NCBI RefSeq assembly: GCF_002979655.1
Contig: NZ_PCPG01000001.1
Location: forward strand, 434,001 to 498,000
Direction of reading: 5' to 3'
DNA length: 64,000 bases
Source: Microbacterium sp. MYb45
GTDB lineage: Bacteria; Actinomycetota; Actinomycetes; Actinomycetales; Microbacteriaceae
Made by a program: the position numbers and the translations under genes. Every line of letters starts with the position of its first letter. The first letter of the stretch is position 1. Shown piece by piece: positions 15,750-24,040 of this stretch. The notes under the pieces are model-generated. The model had not been told where the DNA came from, made no database searches, and saw nothing but the letters and a program-made list of their open reading frames with translations.

Positions 15750-16430
15750 ATGAGCACGTTCGTCCTGATCCACGGCGGGGGAGATGTCGGGTGGTCCTGG
15801 CATCTGGTCGCCGCAGAACTCGTGGCGCGCGGACACGAGGTCTTCGCCCCCGATCTCCCCGCCGGTGACGATTCCCTCACTCTCGAGGACTACGCGGACG
15901 CCGTGGTGGCAGAGGTGGGGGCACGACGCGATGTCGTCGTGCTCGGCCACTCGTTCGGAGCCTTCACGGCGCCTCTGGTCGCCGAGCGACTGTCGGCCGA
16001 TCTCCTCGTGCTGGCCGCGGGGATGATCCCGGCGCCCGGTGAGCCGCCGGAGCGATGGTGGTCCGAGTCGGGCTATCTCGCCGCCGCCGAGGCCCAGGCG
16101 GCGATCGATGGCGGACTGACGGGTAACGAGGACCCCTACGTGAGTTTCTACAACGGCGTGCCGCGAGAGCTGGCGGATGAAGCACTGCGGCAGGAGCGCG
16201 CACATCCGTCCTCGGCGGCGATGGAGGTCCCGTGGCCGCTGAGGGTCTGGCCCGATGTGCCGACGCGGGTCATCGTGTTCGCGGACGATCGCTTCTTCCC
16301 GCCGCGCTTTCTCCGCGACCTCGCCCGAGAGCGTCTCGGGGTGGTCGCCGACGAGGTCCCCGGCGGACACTGCGCCATGCTCAGCAGGCCGACGGAGATC
16401 GCGGAGATGCTCGTCGGCTACCTCGATTGA
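15750..16430 (+). CDS. Alpha/beta hydrolase
   Basis: A compact 226-residue alpha/beta hydrolase. LIHGGG at residues 7-12 forms the oxyanion region, Ser69 in GHSFGA is the nucleophile and His207 in GGHCAM completes the triad; an acidic residue near 185 (FADDRFF) is the likely third member. It resembles the MaoC-independent esterase/salicylate-esterase-like group often annotated only as alpha/beta hydrolase; no substrate can be assigned. GAGGAGG precedes the ATG. It is followed by a 207-nt gap containing a long inverted repeat. Confidence 0.85.
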   Translation: MSTFVLIHGGGDVGWSWHLVAAELVARGHEVFAPDLPAGDDSLTLEDYADAVVAEVGARRDVVVLGHSFGAFTAPLVAERLSADLLVLAAGMIPAPGEPPERWWSESGYLAAAEAQAAIDGGLTGNEDPYVSFYNGVPRELADEALRQERAHPSSAAMEVPWPLRVWPDVPTRVIVFADDRFFPPRFLRDLARERLGVVADEVPGGHCAMLSRPTEIAEMLVGYLD

Positions 16431-16455
16431 CGCCCGGAGACCCCGCGGTGGCAAG

Positions 16456-16506
16456 ACTCAGCGCCCGGTGCTGCGGCGATGCCTGCGAGTCTCCCGGGCG
16501 CTGAGT
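16456..16506. repeat. 13-bp perfect inverted repeat with 25-nt spacer
   Basis: ACTCAGCGCCCGG (16456-16468) and CCGGGCGCTGAGT (16494-16506) can pair. An overlapping alternative pairing exists between AGACTC (16454) and GAGTCT further along, so two structures compete. The sequence is in the gap after the hydrolase stop. It could be a terminator, a regulatory RNA element or the remnant of a small mobile repeat; there is no T-run. Confidence 0.55.
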
Positions 16507-16637
16507 TGATCTGTAATCAGGGTGCACCCGACCGTGGAGGGTGTCAAGAGGCTGTTGCCGCTGCTCCCGTCGAAGTGTTCGCTGTGAGCAGGTGCGATCG
16601 CGTTGACCCCTCCCGCGGGCTCGGGTTTGATGGAGGC

Positions 16638-17006
16638 ATGACTGATCGCACAAAGCCTGAGTTCGATGCCCCCAGCGCCCCCGCTCCCGCGGAGCTCGTC
16701 ATCCGCGACATCATCGAGGGTGACGGCGCAGAGGCGAAGCCCGGCGACACCGTGACCGTGCACTACGCCGGCGTCGAGTTCGACTCCGGCGAGGAGTTCG
16801 ACTCGTCCTGGGGTCGCGGCGAGACCATCCAGTTCCCGCTGCGCGGCCTGATCCAGGGCTGGCAGGACGGCATCCCCGGCATGAAGGTCGGCGGACGCCG
16901 TGAGCTGATCATCCCGCCTCACCTGGCCTACGGCCCGGTCGGTGGCGGCCACTTCCTCTCCGGAAAGACGCTGATCTTCATCATCGATCTCGTCGCTGTC
17001 GGCTGA
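16638..17006 (+). CDS. FKBP-type peptidyl-prolyl cis-trans isomerase
   Basis: Protein-folding enzyme of 122 residues containing a single FKBP domain: PGDTVTVHYAG near residue 36, FDSSWGRGETIQFPL, VIQGW-like GLIQGWQDGIPGM, and IPPHLAYG close to the C-terminus. There is no signal peptide, so it acts in the cytoplasm. A longer in-frame reading back to 16479 runs through the inverted repeat and is not credible; ATG 16638 starts the protein in the usual way. A strong hairpin follows the stop. Confidence 0.93.
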   Translation: MTDRTKPEFDAPSAPAPAELVIRDIIEGDGAEAKPGDTVTVHYAGVEFDSGEEFDSSWGRGETIQFPLRGLIQGWQDGIPGMKVGGRRELIIPPHLAYGPVGGGHFLSGKTLIFIIDLVAVG

Positions 17007-17022
17007 GCCCGACCCGTACGCC

Positions 17023-17056
17023 GAGACGCCCTTCCTCCTCGGAGGAGGGGCGTCTC
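17023..17056 (+). terminator. Rho-independent-like terminator after the FKBP gene
   Basis: GAGACGCCC and GGGCGTCTC arms with a further inner TTCCTCC/GGAGGAG pairing around a TC loop, followed by TGTTGT. Confidence 0.75.
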
Positions 17057-17080
17057 TGTTGTATATCGGAAGAACATCCG

Positions 17081-17108
17081 CATTCAGGGGAATATATGCG
17101 AATGAATG
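17081..17108. promoter_or_regulatory. Candidate operator upstream of the YceI gene
   Basis: CATTCA (17081-17086) and TGAATG (17103-17108) form an inverted repeat with 22-bp centre-to-centre spacing inside an AT-rich block that stands out from the surrounding DNA and contains TATATG. A related CATTCA/TGAAT palindrome is found before the LLM oxidoreductase gene at 38269-38280. Confidence 0.4.
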
Positions 17109-17117
17109 TAAGTTGTC

Positions 17118-17146
17118 ACAGGGGTCGCGGTGAACGCGGCCCCTGT
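17118..17146 (+). other. Stable hairpin in the leader of the YceI gene
   Basis: ACAGGGG pairs with CCCCTGT, continued by CGCG/CGCG around a GTGAA loop, about 40 nt before the ATG. It could protect or modulate the mRNA; no antiterminator alternative is obvious. Confidence 0.4.
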
Positions 17147-17187
17147 CCGAAGCCGCATCAGCGGCCGATGTCTCCGAAGGAGAAACC

Positions 17188-17742
17188 ATGACCAGCATCG
17201 ACATTCCCGGCTACCGTCCCGGCACCTGGGTGCTCGACCCCTCGCACAGCGAGGTGACGTTCAGCGTCCGCCACATGATGATCTCCAAGGTGCGCGGCAC
17301 CTTCGGCATCAAGAGCGCGACCTTGATCGCCCCCGAGAACCCGCTCGAGGCCAAGGTCGAGGCTTCTGTCGACGTCACCTCGGTCGACACGAACGACGAG
17401 GGTCGCGACGCCCACCTGCGCTCCGCCGACTTCTTCGACACCGAGAACTTCCCGACGATGGAGTTCGTGTCCACCGGCGCGCGCGTCAAGGGCGACGAGC
17501 TGTTCGTCGACGGTGACCTCACGATCCGCGGCGTCACCAAGCCGGTCAGCTTCGAGCTCGACTTCGGCGGATTCGGCACCGACCCGTACGGCAACTACAA
17601 GGCGGGCGCTTCTGCCAAGGCCGTGATCAACCGCGAGGACTTCGGTCTCACGTGGAACGCCGCACTCGAGACCGGTGGCGTGCTCGTGGGCAAGGACATC
17701 ACGATCAGCCTCGACCTGCAGGGCGCGCTGCAGCAGGACTGA
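17188..17742 (+). CDS. YceI family protein
   Basis: A 184-residue lipocalin-like protein of the YceI family, which binds long polyprenyl or fatty chains. It shows WVLDPSHSEVTFSVRHMM near residue 11, the VDTNDEGRDAHLRSADFFD block near 65-85 and TIRGVTKPVSFELDF near 115, the three conserved family segments. No signal peptide is present, so unlike E. coli YceI it is probably cytoplasmic, as in many actinobacteria. GAAGGAG precedes the ATG. The upstream region has a putative operator and a leader hairpin, suggesting inducible, perhaps stress-linked, expression. Confidence 0.9.
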   Translation: MTSIDIPGYRPGTWVLDPSHSEVTFSVRHMMISKVRGTFGIKSATLIAPENPLEAKVEASVDVTSVDTNDEGRDAHLRSADFFDTENFPTMEFVSTGARVKGDELFVDGDLTIRGVTKPVSFELDFGGFGTDPYGNYKAGASAKAVINREDFGLTWNAALETGGVLVGKDITISLDLQGALQQD

Positions 17743-17761
17743 CGCCGTCACGCAGTTCCTC

Positions 17762-17791
17762 GAACCCCGGGTCCGTCAGGGCTCGGGGTTC
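17762..17791. terminator. Terminator between convergent yceI and MFS genes
   Basis: GAACCCCG and CGGGGTTC arms, 14-nt loop; the right arm overlaps the end of the minus-strand MFS gene. Confidence 0.55.
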
Positions 17792-19068
17792 TCTGCGTCG
17801 TAGTCGTGAAATCGGCGGTTGCGGCGCGAGAGCATCGCGACGAGGGCGATCACCAGGACGCCGCCGAGCAGCGGCGGGAACCACAGGGTGGTCAGCGTGG
17901 CGAGAGTCCCGGCGTACAGGGCTCCGACGCGCGGGCCGCCGGCGACGACCACCACGAAGAGTCCCTGCAATCGACCGCGCATCGCGTCGGGAACCGCCGC
18001 CTGCATCATCGTGTTGCGGTAGATCGAGCTGACGTTGTCGGAGGCCCCGGAGAGCGCGAGTGCCACGCAGGCGGCGACGATCAGGCCGATGTTCGGGGCA
18101 TCCTCGCCGGCGGGCGGAGAGAACGCCCCGATCAGCAGCACCAGGCCGAAGAGGAGGATCGAAGCGCCGTACGCTTCGACGGCCCGCGCGATGCCGCGGC
18201 CATGCCACCGATACTGGACGACGCGCCCGGAGAACAGGCTCGACGCGAAGGTTCCGACGGCGACGGCCGCCGTGAGGATTCCGGTCGTCACGGCGCCGCC
18301 GCCCAGGAGCACGGTGCCGAGGGCGGGGAAGAGGACGAGGGGTTGGCCGAACGTCATCGCGATGATGTCGATGATGTACTGCATCCGGATGTTGCCCGCC
18401 TTGCGCAGGAAGCGCCAGCCGTCGACGAGCGATTCCAGGCCGGGGCGCACGATCTCGCCCTCAGGGCGCAGTACCGGAAGCGTCCACAGGCCGAGGAACA
18501 TCGACAGCATCAGTACGACGTCGATCGTGTAGGTCCAGCCGTAGCCGGTGAGGGCCACGAGCAGGCCCGCCAGCGCGGGGCCGGCCATGACGGTGAGCCC
18601 GAATGCGACGCCGTTGAGTGCGGATGCCGCCGCCAGCTGCTCGCGGGGGATGAGGCGCGGCACGATCGCCGTGCGCGTGGCCATGCCGACCGAGTTCGCG
18701 GCGGAGTTGATCATGCTGAGTGCATACAGCCACCAGATGGTCTCGGTGCCGGTCCACGTGAGCGCGGCGAGCAGTGCGGTCGAGGCGAACGTGATGGTCG
18801 CCGCGATCAGGGCCACCCTGCGCCGGTCGAATGCGTCCGCGAGCATCCCGCCGTACAGGCCGGCGAGGATCATCGGGATGAGTCCGGCGACCGCGATCAT
18901 GGACACGGCGAATGTGCTCCCGGTCAGCACGAACACATGCAGCATCACGGTGACGATCGTCAACTGACCGCCGATGCCCGCGAGCGTCGATCCGATCCAC
19001 ATCCGCGCGAAGGCGGGACTGGTCTTCAGGGGGGTGAGGTCGATGAGGTGACCGCGTCGGCCGCTCAC
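17776..19068 (-). CDS. MFS transporter (EntS/tetracycline-efflux type)
   Basis: Twelve-helix major facilitator protein of 430 residues, in the drug/siderophore exporter group: [14 protein letters not shown] at the N-terminus, the A-motif-like [13 protein letters not shown] after helix 2, and [29 protein letters not shown], typical of the EntS-like family. Substrate unknown. The GTG start overlaps by 4 nt (GTGA) the stop of a 7-codon leaderless ORF, so translation is probably coupled to that leader. It converges on the YceI gene and diverges from rpsO. Confidence 0.85.
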   Translation of the reverse strand: MSGRRGHLIDLTPLKTSPAFARMWIGSTLAGIGGQLTIVTVMLHVFVLTGSTFAVSMIAVAGLIPMILAGLYGGMLADAFDRRRVALIAATITFASTALLAALTWTGTETIWWLYALSMINSAANSVGMATRTAIVPRLIPREQLAAASALNGVAFGLTVMAGPALAGLLVALTGYGWTYTIDVVLMLSMFLGLWTLPVLRPEGEIVRPGLESLVDGWRFLRKAGNIRMQYIIDIIAMTFGQPLVLFPALGTVLLGGGAVTTGILTAAVAVGTFASSLFSGRVVQYRWHGRGIARAVEAYGASILLFGLVLLIGAFSPPAGEDAPNIGLIVAACVALALSGASDNVSSIYRNTMMQAAVPDAMRGRLQGLFVVVVAGGPRVGALYAGTLATLTTLWFPPLLGGVLVIALVAMLSRRNRRFHDYDAENPEP

Positions 19069-19088
19069 TCGTCGATCTTCTTCTGCAC
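19065..19088 (-). CDS. Seven-codon leaderless leader ORF coupled to the MFS gene
   Basis: A GTG at 19086-19088 lies 6 nt after a TAGGCT -10 and opens a frame encoding VQKKIDE. Its TGA overlaps the GTG of the MFS transporter. The spacing is identical to that of the leaderless genes in this window, so ribosomes would initiate on the leader and reinitiate on the transporter. There is no run of one amino acid to suggest attenuation. Expression is inferred only from sequence. Confidence 0.45.
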   Translation of the reverse strand: MQKKIDE

Positions 19089-19094
19089 CGTTCG

Positions 19095-19100
19095 AGCCTA
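19095..19100 (-). promoter_or_regulatory. -10 hexamer for the leader ORF and MFS gene
   Basis: TAGGCT on the minus strand, 6 nt before the leader GTG and 26 nt before the MFS start. Confidence 0.45.
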
Positions 19101-19120
19101 GTTGACGCCGGTCGAGCGGC

Positions 19121-19143
19121 CCCTCGCGGTTGTCACGCGAGGG
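19121..19143. promoter_or_regulatory. Palindrome in the divergent MFS/rpsO promoter region
   Basis: CCCTCGCG and CGCGAGGG arms enclose GTTGTCA. The site lies upstream of both divergent transcripts and could be an operator. Confidence 0.35.
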
Positions 19144-19156
19144 TGTCCTCGGCTGG

Positions 19157-19162
19157 TAGACT
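19157..19162 (+). promoter_or_regulatory. Candidate -10 of rpsO
   Basis: TAGACT; predicted leader of about 85 nt, consistent with a ribosomal protein gene controlled at its mRNA leader. Confidence 0.4.
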
Positions 19163-19253
19163 CTTCAGGTTGCCGTTCGATCGGCCGCGGATAAAGAGAG
19201 CCCTCGCATCAGGCGTCGGGCGCCGCGCAACAAGCAGAGAGGGGATCGAATCT

Positions 19254-19523
19254 ATGGCACTGGAAGCAGACGTCAAGAAGGCGATCATCGAAGAGTACGC
19301 GACGCACCCCGGTGACACCGGATCCCCCGAGGTGCAGGTCGCAATGCTGACGCAGCGCATCAAGGACCTCACCGAGCACCTCAAGGAGCACAAGCACGAC
19401 CACCACTCGCGTCGTGGTCTGTTCCTGCTCGTCGGTCAGCGCCGTCGCCTGCTGGGTTACCTGCAGGACATCGACATCAACCGCTACCGGTCGCTCATCG
19501 AGCGTCTCGGCCTGCGTCGATAA
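19254..19523 (+). CDS. rpsO: 30S ribosomal protein S15
   Basis: Primary 16S rRNA-binding protein of the small subunit platform. The 89-residue protein has the complete S15 pattern: [35 protein letters not shown] and [11 protein letters not shown]. The AGAGAGGGG ribosome site precedes the ATG. Unlike the common arrangement, pnp is not next to it: a terminator follows directly and pnp is about 29 kb downstream in this window, with unrelated transporter and catabolic genes in between. Confidence 0.97.
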   Translation: MALEADVKKAIIEEYATHPGDTGSPEVQVAMLTQRIKDLTEHLKEHKHDHHSRRGLFLLVGQRRRLLGYLQDIDINRYRSLIERLGLRR

Positions 19524-19564
19524 AGCAAGGCGATCCTGCGTTCAATCGCGCAGAACATTCTTGA

Positions 19565-19595
19565 GAAGGCCGCCCCACGGTGTGGGGCGGCCTTC
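19565..19595. terminator. Terminator between rpsO and the CynX-like gene
   Basis: Fourteen-bp perfect stem (GAAGGCCGCCCCAC/GTGGGGCGGCCTTC) with a 3-nt loop, followed by TCGTCAT; it serves two convergent genes. Confidence 0.8.
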
Positions 19596-19596
19596 G

Positions 19597-20811
19597 TCAT
19601 GCTCGGGGGAGTGCAGGCACCTCCGACGGTGCCTGCAGGTCGACCGGGCGGCAGCGGATCACGAACCCCACGACGAGGGCGAGCGCCGCGGCACACACGA
19701 TCATGAACACGAGGCTCGCCGTCCAGCCGCCGGTGAGGTCGTGGAGGACGCCGACGAGGAGGCTCCCCGCGCCGGCGAACGCGTAGCCGACGCCCTGCGC
19801 GATAGCCGACAGCAGGCCCGCCGAGGCCTCGTCGGCGGCGAGCATCACGATGAGTGCGAGGGAGAGTCCGAACGTCGCGCTCTGCACGGCACCGAGCACG
19901 ACCGTGATCGCGATGTACGACTCGTCGCCGGAAGCGAGCCAGACGAACGCCGCCAGCATCACGATGCCCAGGCCCGGACCGAACAACCGCAGAACGCGGC
20001 GACGTCGAGCGAGGATCGGCGCGACGAGCGTCGGCACGAGGCCCGCGACGCTGGTCAGCGCGAGCAGCCAGCCGGCGGTCTGCGCGTCCACACCGCGATC
20101 TCCGAGGATGCGGGGGAGCCACGAGGCCACCGCGAAGAAGAGCATCGCCTGGAGGCCGAACATCGCGGTGATCAGCGCGACGGTCGGTCGAGCCGACCGG
20201 GGCAGCGCCATCCGAGACGACGGCGGTGGGGGAGCTTCCGAGCGCAGCGCCACACCGACCATGGCGCCCGCGGCGATCAGAGCGGGCACGGCCCAGAGCC
20301 CGAGCGCCACCGCGGGCCCGCCGACCGCCGTGCTCAGCGGCACGGCGAGTCCCGCTCCGAGCGCGGCCCCCGCGCTGAACGACATGCTGCTCAGGCCGAT
20401 CCAGAGACCTCCCGCCCGAAGGGACTTCAGGTACTGCGGAAGCAAGGTCCCCGCAGCCATGATCGACACCCCGGCGAGGAACGTTCCCGGGAGCATGCCC
20501 CCGGGAACGACGACCCGCAGTGCGAGCGACCCCGCGAGCGCCACCATGGTCCAGATCAGCGCCCTGGTCACACCGAGGCGGCGGGCGAGCAGCGGCCCGA
20601 CCGGTGCACTGATGCCGAAGGCGATCACCGGCAGCGTCGCCAGGAGGTTCAGCTGCACCGGTGCGAGGTCGAACGCCGCCCTCGTCGGCTCGAGCAGGGC
20701 GGCGACCGAGGTGATCGCCGGGCGCAGGTTGAGCCCGATCAGCAGGGCTGCGCCGAGCCCGACGGCGCGATCGCGGAACTCGCTGCCTCGACGCTCAGAG
20801 CGCGAGGACAC
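19597..20811 (-). CDS. MFS transporter, CynX/NimT family
   Basis: Twelve-helix MFS protein of 404 residues. The opening LIGLNLRPAITSVAALL and the GPLLARRLG turn are typical of the cyanate/2-nitroimidazole transporter family (CynX, NimT, YeaN). Its GTG start overlaps the end of the CodA-like deaminase gene by 17 nt, so it is the last gene of the seven-gene minus-strand transcription unit that begins at 27892. It may export a product or import an alternative substrate of the pathway; the family name does not prove cyanate transport. No adjacent cyanase gene is present. Confidence 0.8.
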   Translation of the reverse strand: MSSRSERRGSEFRDRAVGLGAALLIGLNLRPAITSVAALLEPTRAAFDLAPVQLNLLATLPVIAFGISAPVGPLLARRLGVTRALIWTMVALAGSLALRVVVPGGMLPGTFLAGVSIMAAGTLLPQYLKSLRAGGLWIGLSSMSFSAGAALGAGLAVPLSTAVGGPAVALGLWAVPALIAAGAMVGVALRSEAPPPPSSRMALPRSARPTVALITAMFGLQAMLFFAVASWLPRILGDRGVDAQTAGWLLALTSVAGLVPTLVAPILARRRRVLRLFGPGLGIVMLAAFVWLASGDESYIAITVVLGAVQSATFGLSLALIVMLAADEASAGLLSAIAQGVGYAFAGAGSLLVGVLHDLTGGWTASLVFMIVCAAALALVVGFVIRCRPVDLQAPSEVPALPRA

Positions 20812-22003
20812 GAAGGCCGTCGGCGACCACGCGGCCGTCGTGGATGACGAGTCGGTCGGTTCCCCGGTCCATCACCGCGCTGGTGGGCGTCTCGCCATCG
20901 ACCAGGACCAGGTCGGCCCGGTCTCCGACGGCCAGGCCGGGTCGGTCCTCGACCCCCGTGAGGCGCGGTGAGGTGGAGGACATGATGCTCGCCCCACCCA
21001 TCGTCGCGACCGCGAGCGCCATCTCGATGTGGTCGTCGCGACGGAAACCGTTGGTGAAGGCCAACTGCCAGGTGCGGTCGAGCATGTCGGTGTTGCCATA
21101 GGGGCTCCAGTAGTCGCGCTGGCCGTCCTGACCGAGTCCGATCCGCACGCCCGCTTCGACGAGCTGCACCAGGGACAGGTGATTGCTGGTCGAGGGGGCC
21201 ACCGTCGCCATCGAGATGTCCAGCTCGGCGAACTCCTCGATCAGACGACGGCTCGTGGCCTCGTTCACAGAACCGAGTTCGTAGGCGTGTGACATCGTGA
21301 CTTTGCCCTGCATGCCGAGTGCGCGTGTGCGCTCCATCACGAGCTCGGTGCTGAACACACCGAGCGCTCCGGGCTCGTGCAGGTGGATGTCGACCTCGAC
21401 CTGGTACTTCTCGGCGAGACCGAACACGATGTCGAGGTGCTTGGCGGGGTCGCGGTCGAGCTGCGACGGGTCGATGCCGCCGATCACGTCCGCTCCCTGC
21501 TTGAGAGACTCCTCCAAGTACGCGACCGTGCCCTCCTCGCGGAGGATGCCGGCCTGGGGGAAGGTCATGACCTGGACGTCGGCGTGCGCGGCGAACTTCT
21601 CCTTCGCCGCGATCACCGCGTCGAACTTCTCGAGCTTGCAGTCGACGTCGACCTGCGCGTAGGAGCGGACGCGGGTCGTGCCCCGCGCGATCATGCGTTC
21701 GAGGGTGCCGGCCACCCGCGTGGGAAGGTCGATCTCGGCGTTGCGCCAGTTCTCGCGATCGTTCATCATCATGCCCCAGACCCCGGGTGCACCGGTGTGC
21801 TCACGGAACGGCAGTCCGATCCGGGTCGAATCCAGGTGCACGTGGACATCGCTGAAGGAGGGCAGCAGAAGCCGCCCACGTCCGTCGACGTCATCACCGG
21901 ACGCCGGCGTCGCCTCATGGGGGAGGATCCGGGTGATGCGACCGTCCTCGATCAGGACATCGGAGGCGGAGCCGCCCCAGGGGCGCACGTCACGAATCAG
22001 CAT
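20795..22003 (-). CDS. Amidohydrolase, cytosine deaminase (CodA)-like
   Basis: Metal-dependent hydrolase of 402 residues that resembles bacterial cytosine deaminase and related deaminases. The metal site is intact: DVHVHLDST (His54, His56), HLHEPG (His207, His209, with Glu210 as the candidate general acid-base), His239 in MSHAYE and Asp293 in GLGQDGQRDYWSPYGNTDML, which aligns with the CodA GHDDVFDPWYPLGTANML region. The substrate need not be cytosine; triazine, creatinine-like and purine-like rings are alternatives. GAAAGGAAAG precedes the ATG. It overlaps the upstream ABC ATPase gene by 14 nt, tying uptake and catabolism in one operon. Confidence 0.82.
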   Translation of the reverse strand: MLIRDVRPWGGSASDVLIEDGRITRILPHEATPASGDDVDGRGRLLLPSFSDVHVHLDSTRIGLPFREHTGAPGVWGMMMNDRENWRNAEIDLPTRVAGTLERMIARGTTRVRSYAQVDVDCKLEKFDAVIAAKEKFAAHADVQVMTFPQAGILREEGTVAYLEESLKQGADVIGGIDPSQLDRDPAKHLDIVFGLAEKYQVEVDIHLHEPGALGVFSTELVMERTRALGMQGKVTMSHAYELGSVNEATSRRLIEEFAELDISMATVAPSTSNHLSLVQLVEAGVRIGLGQDGQRDYWSPYGNTDMLDRTWQLAFTNGFRRDDHIEMALAVATMGGASIMSSTSPRLTGVEDRPGLAVGDRADLVLVDGETPTSAVMDRGTDRLVIHDGRVVADGLRVLAL

Positions 22004-23021
22004 GGACTTTCCTTTCTTCGGGGGCGCCGAGCCGCGACGCGAGGTCGGCGGCTTCAGCCAGATGATGGCACGCGGCATCGCCGGTGGGAACCTGCTCCAC
22101 GCACTGCCGACGCCGTTCCTCGTCGAGGAGCGGGAGCACGGGGCATCGCGTGCGGAACACGCAGCCGCTGGGCGGGTTCGACGGGTGGGGGAGGTCTCCG
22201 ACGAGACGGATCCGTCGACTGCGGTCGGCGGTGGGATCGGGGCTCGGAACGGAGGACAGCAGCGACTGCGTGTACGGGTGCTGCGGGTCGCCGAACACGG
22301 CATCCCTGGTGCCGTGCTCCATGATGCGCCCGAGGTACATCACGGCGACCTCGTCGGCGAAGTGCTTGACGACGGACAGATCGTGCGCGATGAACACGTA
22401 GGAGATGCCGGTGTCGGCCTGGATGTCCTGCAGCAGGTTGATGACCTGCGCCTGCACCGAGACGTCGAGAGCCGACACCGGCTCGTCGCAGACCAGGATG
22501 TCGGGTTCCAACGCGAGTGCCCTGGCGATGCCGACGCGCTGCTTCTGTCCGCCCGAGAACTCGTGGGGGAACCGGTTGTAGTGCTCCGGCCGCAGCCCCA
22601 CCCTGTCCATCAGAGCCGCGACCCGGTTCTTCATGCCCTCCTGGGGGGAGATTCCCTGGGCCTGCAGGGGAGCCGCGATCGCCGCGCCGACGCTCTGCCG
22701 CGGGTTCAGCGACGATGAAGGGTTCTGGAACACCATCTGCACGCGGCGCCGGAACTGCTGCAGGTCTGACCCGCGGAGCTGGGACACGTCGGCGCCGTCC
22801 AGCAGGATCCGCCCCGACGTGGGGGTGAGCAGACGCATCAGCAGACGTCCGGTGGTGGACTTGCCGCAGCCGGATTCGCCGACCAGCCCCAGCGTCGATC
22901 CGCGTTCGAGTGTGAAGGAGACCCCGTCCACCGCTTTCACCTGCGAGGACCCGCGCAGGAATCCCTTGCTGACGCTGAAATGCTTGGCGAGGTTCTCGAC
23001 GCTCAGCAGCGGCTCGCTCAT
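21990..23021 (-). CDS. Peptide-type ABC transporter ATP-binding protein (DppF/OppF-like)
   Basis: ATPase subunit of a peptide/nickel-type ABC importer, 343 residues. Walker A is GESGCGKSTTG, the signature is FSGGQKQRVGIARAL and Walker B is ILVCDEPVSALD; the C-terminal oligopeptide-type extension has CVFRTRCP and further Cys, which in this family can bind an iron-sulfur cluster. It overlaps the preceding ATPase gene by 4 nt and the following deaminase gene by 14 nt. The extension and pairing with a second ATPase distinguish it from single-ATPase importers. Confidence 0.9.
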   Translation of the reverse strand: MSEPLLSVENLAKHFSVSKGFLRGSSQVKAVDGVSFTLERGSTLGLVGESGCGKSTTGRLLMRLLTPTSGRILLDGADVSQLRGSDLQQFRRRVQMVFQNPSSSLNPRQSVGAAIAAPLQAQGISPQEGMKNRVAALMDRVGLRPEHYNRFPHEFSGGQKQRVGIARALALEPDILVCDEPVSALDVSVQAQVINLLQDIQADTGISYVFIAHDLSVVKHFADEVAVMYLGRIMEHGTRDAVFGDPQHPYTQSLLSSVPSPDPTADRSRRIRLVGDLPHPSNPPSGCVFRTRCPVLPLLDEERRRQCVEQVPTGDAACHHLAEAADLASRLGAPEERKVHADS

Positions 23022-24040
23022 CGGGCTACCTCCTGCAGGTCGAGCGCGGATGTCTGGATGTCGACTTCCGCGAGGTGACAGCGTGCGCGGTGGTCCGAGC
23101 CGACGAGGGTGAGTCCGGGGCGCTCGGTGCGGCATCTGTCGTCCGGCACGAGGGCCGCGACGGGGCAGCGATCGGCGAAGAGACACCCCTGCGGGAGGTC
23201 GAGCAGCGACGGCGGGAAGCCGGGGATGGGCGTGAGGCGTCCGGCTTCGTCGACCATCGAGGGCATCGATGCGAGCAGGCCCCGGGCATAGGGGTGCGCG
23301 GTCCGGAAGAACAGGTCGTGCACGCCGGCCTCTTCCACGCACTGGCCGCCGTACATGACGACGACACGCTTGCAGACCTCGGCGACGACGCCCAGATCGT
23401 GCGTGACGAAGATCACGGCGGAACCGGTCTCCGCCTGGAGCGATCCGATCAGGTCGAGGATCTGCGCCTGCACCGTGACATCGAGCGCCGTGGTGGGCTC
23501 GTCGGCGATGAGCAGCTCCGGTTCGCAGATGAGGGCCATCGCGATCATCGCCCGCTGCCGCATACCGCCGGAGAACTCGTGCGGGTAAGAGTCGTACCGT
23601 GCGACCGGATCGGGGATGCCGACGCGGTTCAGCATCTCGATCGCCTGGGCCTTCGCGGCCTTCGCGCTCACCCTGTTGTGCACGCGATACGCCTCGGCGA
23701 TCTGCCGGCCGACGGTGTAGAAGGGGTGCATCGCCGAGAGCGGATCCTGGAAGATCATCCCGATCTTGCGACCGCGGTATGGCCGCATCTCGCTCTCGCT
23801 GAGCGGTACCAGATCGGTGCCGTCGAAGAGCACTCGTCCGGTGACCTTCGCGCTGGTCCCTTTGAGGAGCCCCATCAGGGTCTGGCTGGTCACGGTCTTT
23901 CCCGAACCGGATTCGCCGACGATGCCGACGGTCTCTCCGCGCTGCACGACGAGGTCCATGCCGTTCACGGCGTGCACCAGACCGTCGTCGGTGGGGAAGG
24001 TCACCCGCAGATCGCGGATGTCGAGGATCGGCGTGGTCAT
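23018..24040 (-). CDS. Peptide-type ABC transporter ATP-binding protein (DppD/OppD-like)
   Basis: First ATPase subunit of the importer, 340 residues: Walker A GESGSGKTVTS, signature FSGGMRQRAMIAMAL and Walker B LLIADEPTTALDVT, with the C-terminal CLFADRCP segment of the oligopeptide family. It begins in a 1-nt overlap with the permease stop (TGATG) and ends in a 4-nt overlap with the second ATPase. A longer upstream reading lies within the permease gene and is not used. Confidence 0.9.
   Translation of the reverse strand: MTTPILDIRDLRVTFPTDDGLVHAVNGMDLVVQRGETVGIVGESGSGKTVTSQTLMGLLKGTSAKVTGRVLFDGTDLVPLSESEMRPYRGRKIGMIFQDPLSAMHPFYTVGRQIAEAYRVHNRVSAKAAKAQAIEMLNRVGIPDPVARYDSYPHEFSGGMRQRAMIAMALICEPELLIADEPTTALDVTVQAQILDLIGSLQAETGSAVIFVTHDLGVVAEVCKRVVVMYGGQCVEEAGVHDLFFRTAHPYARGLLASMPSMVDEAGRLTPIPGFPPSLLDLPQGCLFADRCPVAALVPDDRCRTERPGLTLVGSDHRARCHLAEVDIQTSALDLQEVAR

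Noticed and set aside
14298..16454. 718-codon minus-strand frame across the PrsW and hydrolase genes
   Set aside because: Spans two well-supported plus-strand genes in shadow; composition and lack of motifs mark it as spurious.
16501..16560. tRNA-like stretch (CTGTAATCAGGG) after the inverted repeat
   Set aside because: No T-loop GGTTCGA, anticodon stem does not pair with a 7-nt loop, no acceptor stem; not a tRNA.
19157..19162. TTGTCA (19130) as -35 partner of the rpsO TAGACT
   Set aside because: Spacer of 21 nt is too long for a normal sigma-70-type promoter; kept only as part of the palindrome.
19414..20847. 477-codon open frame on the plus strand opposite the CynX-like MFS gene
   Set aside because: Low-complexity Arg/Glu/His composition, no ribosome site, and the minus strand encodes a recognisable twelve-helix transporter.
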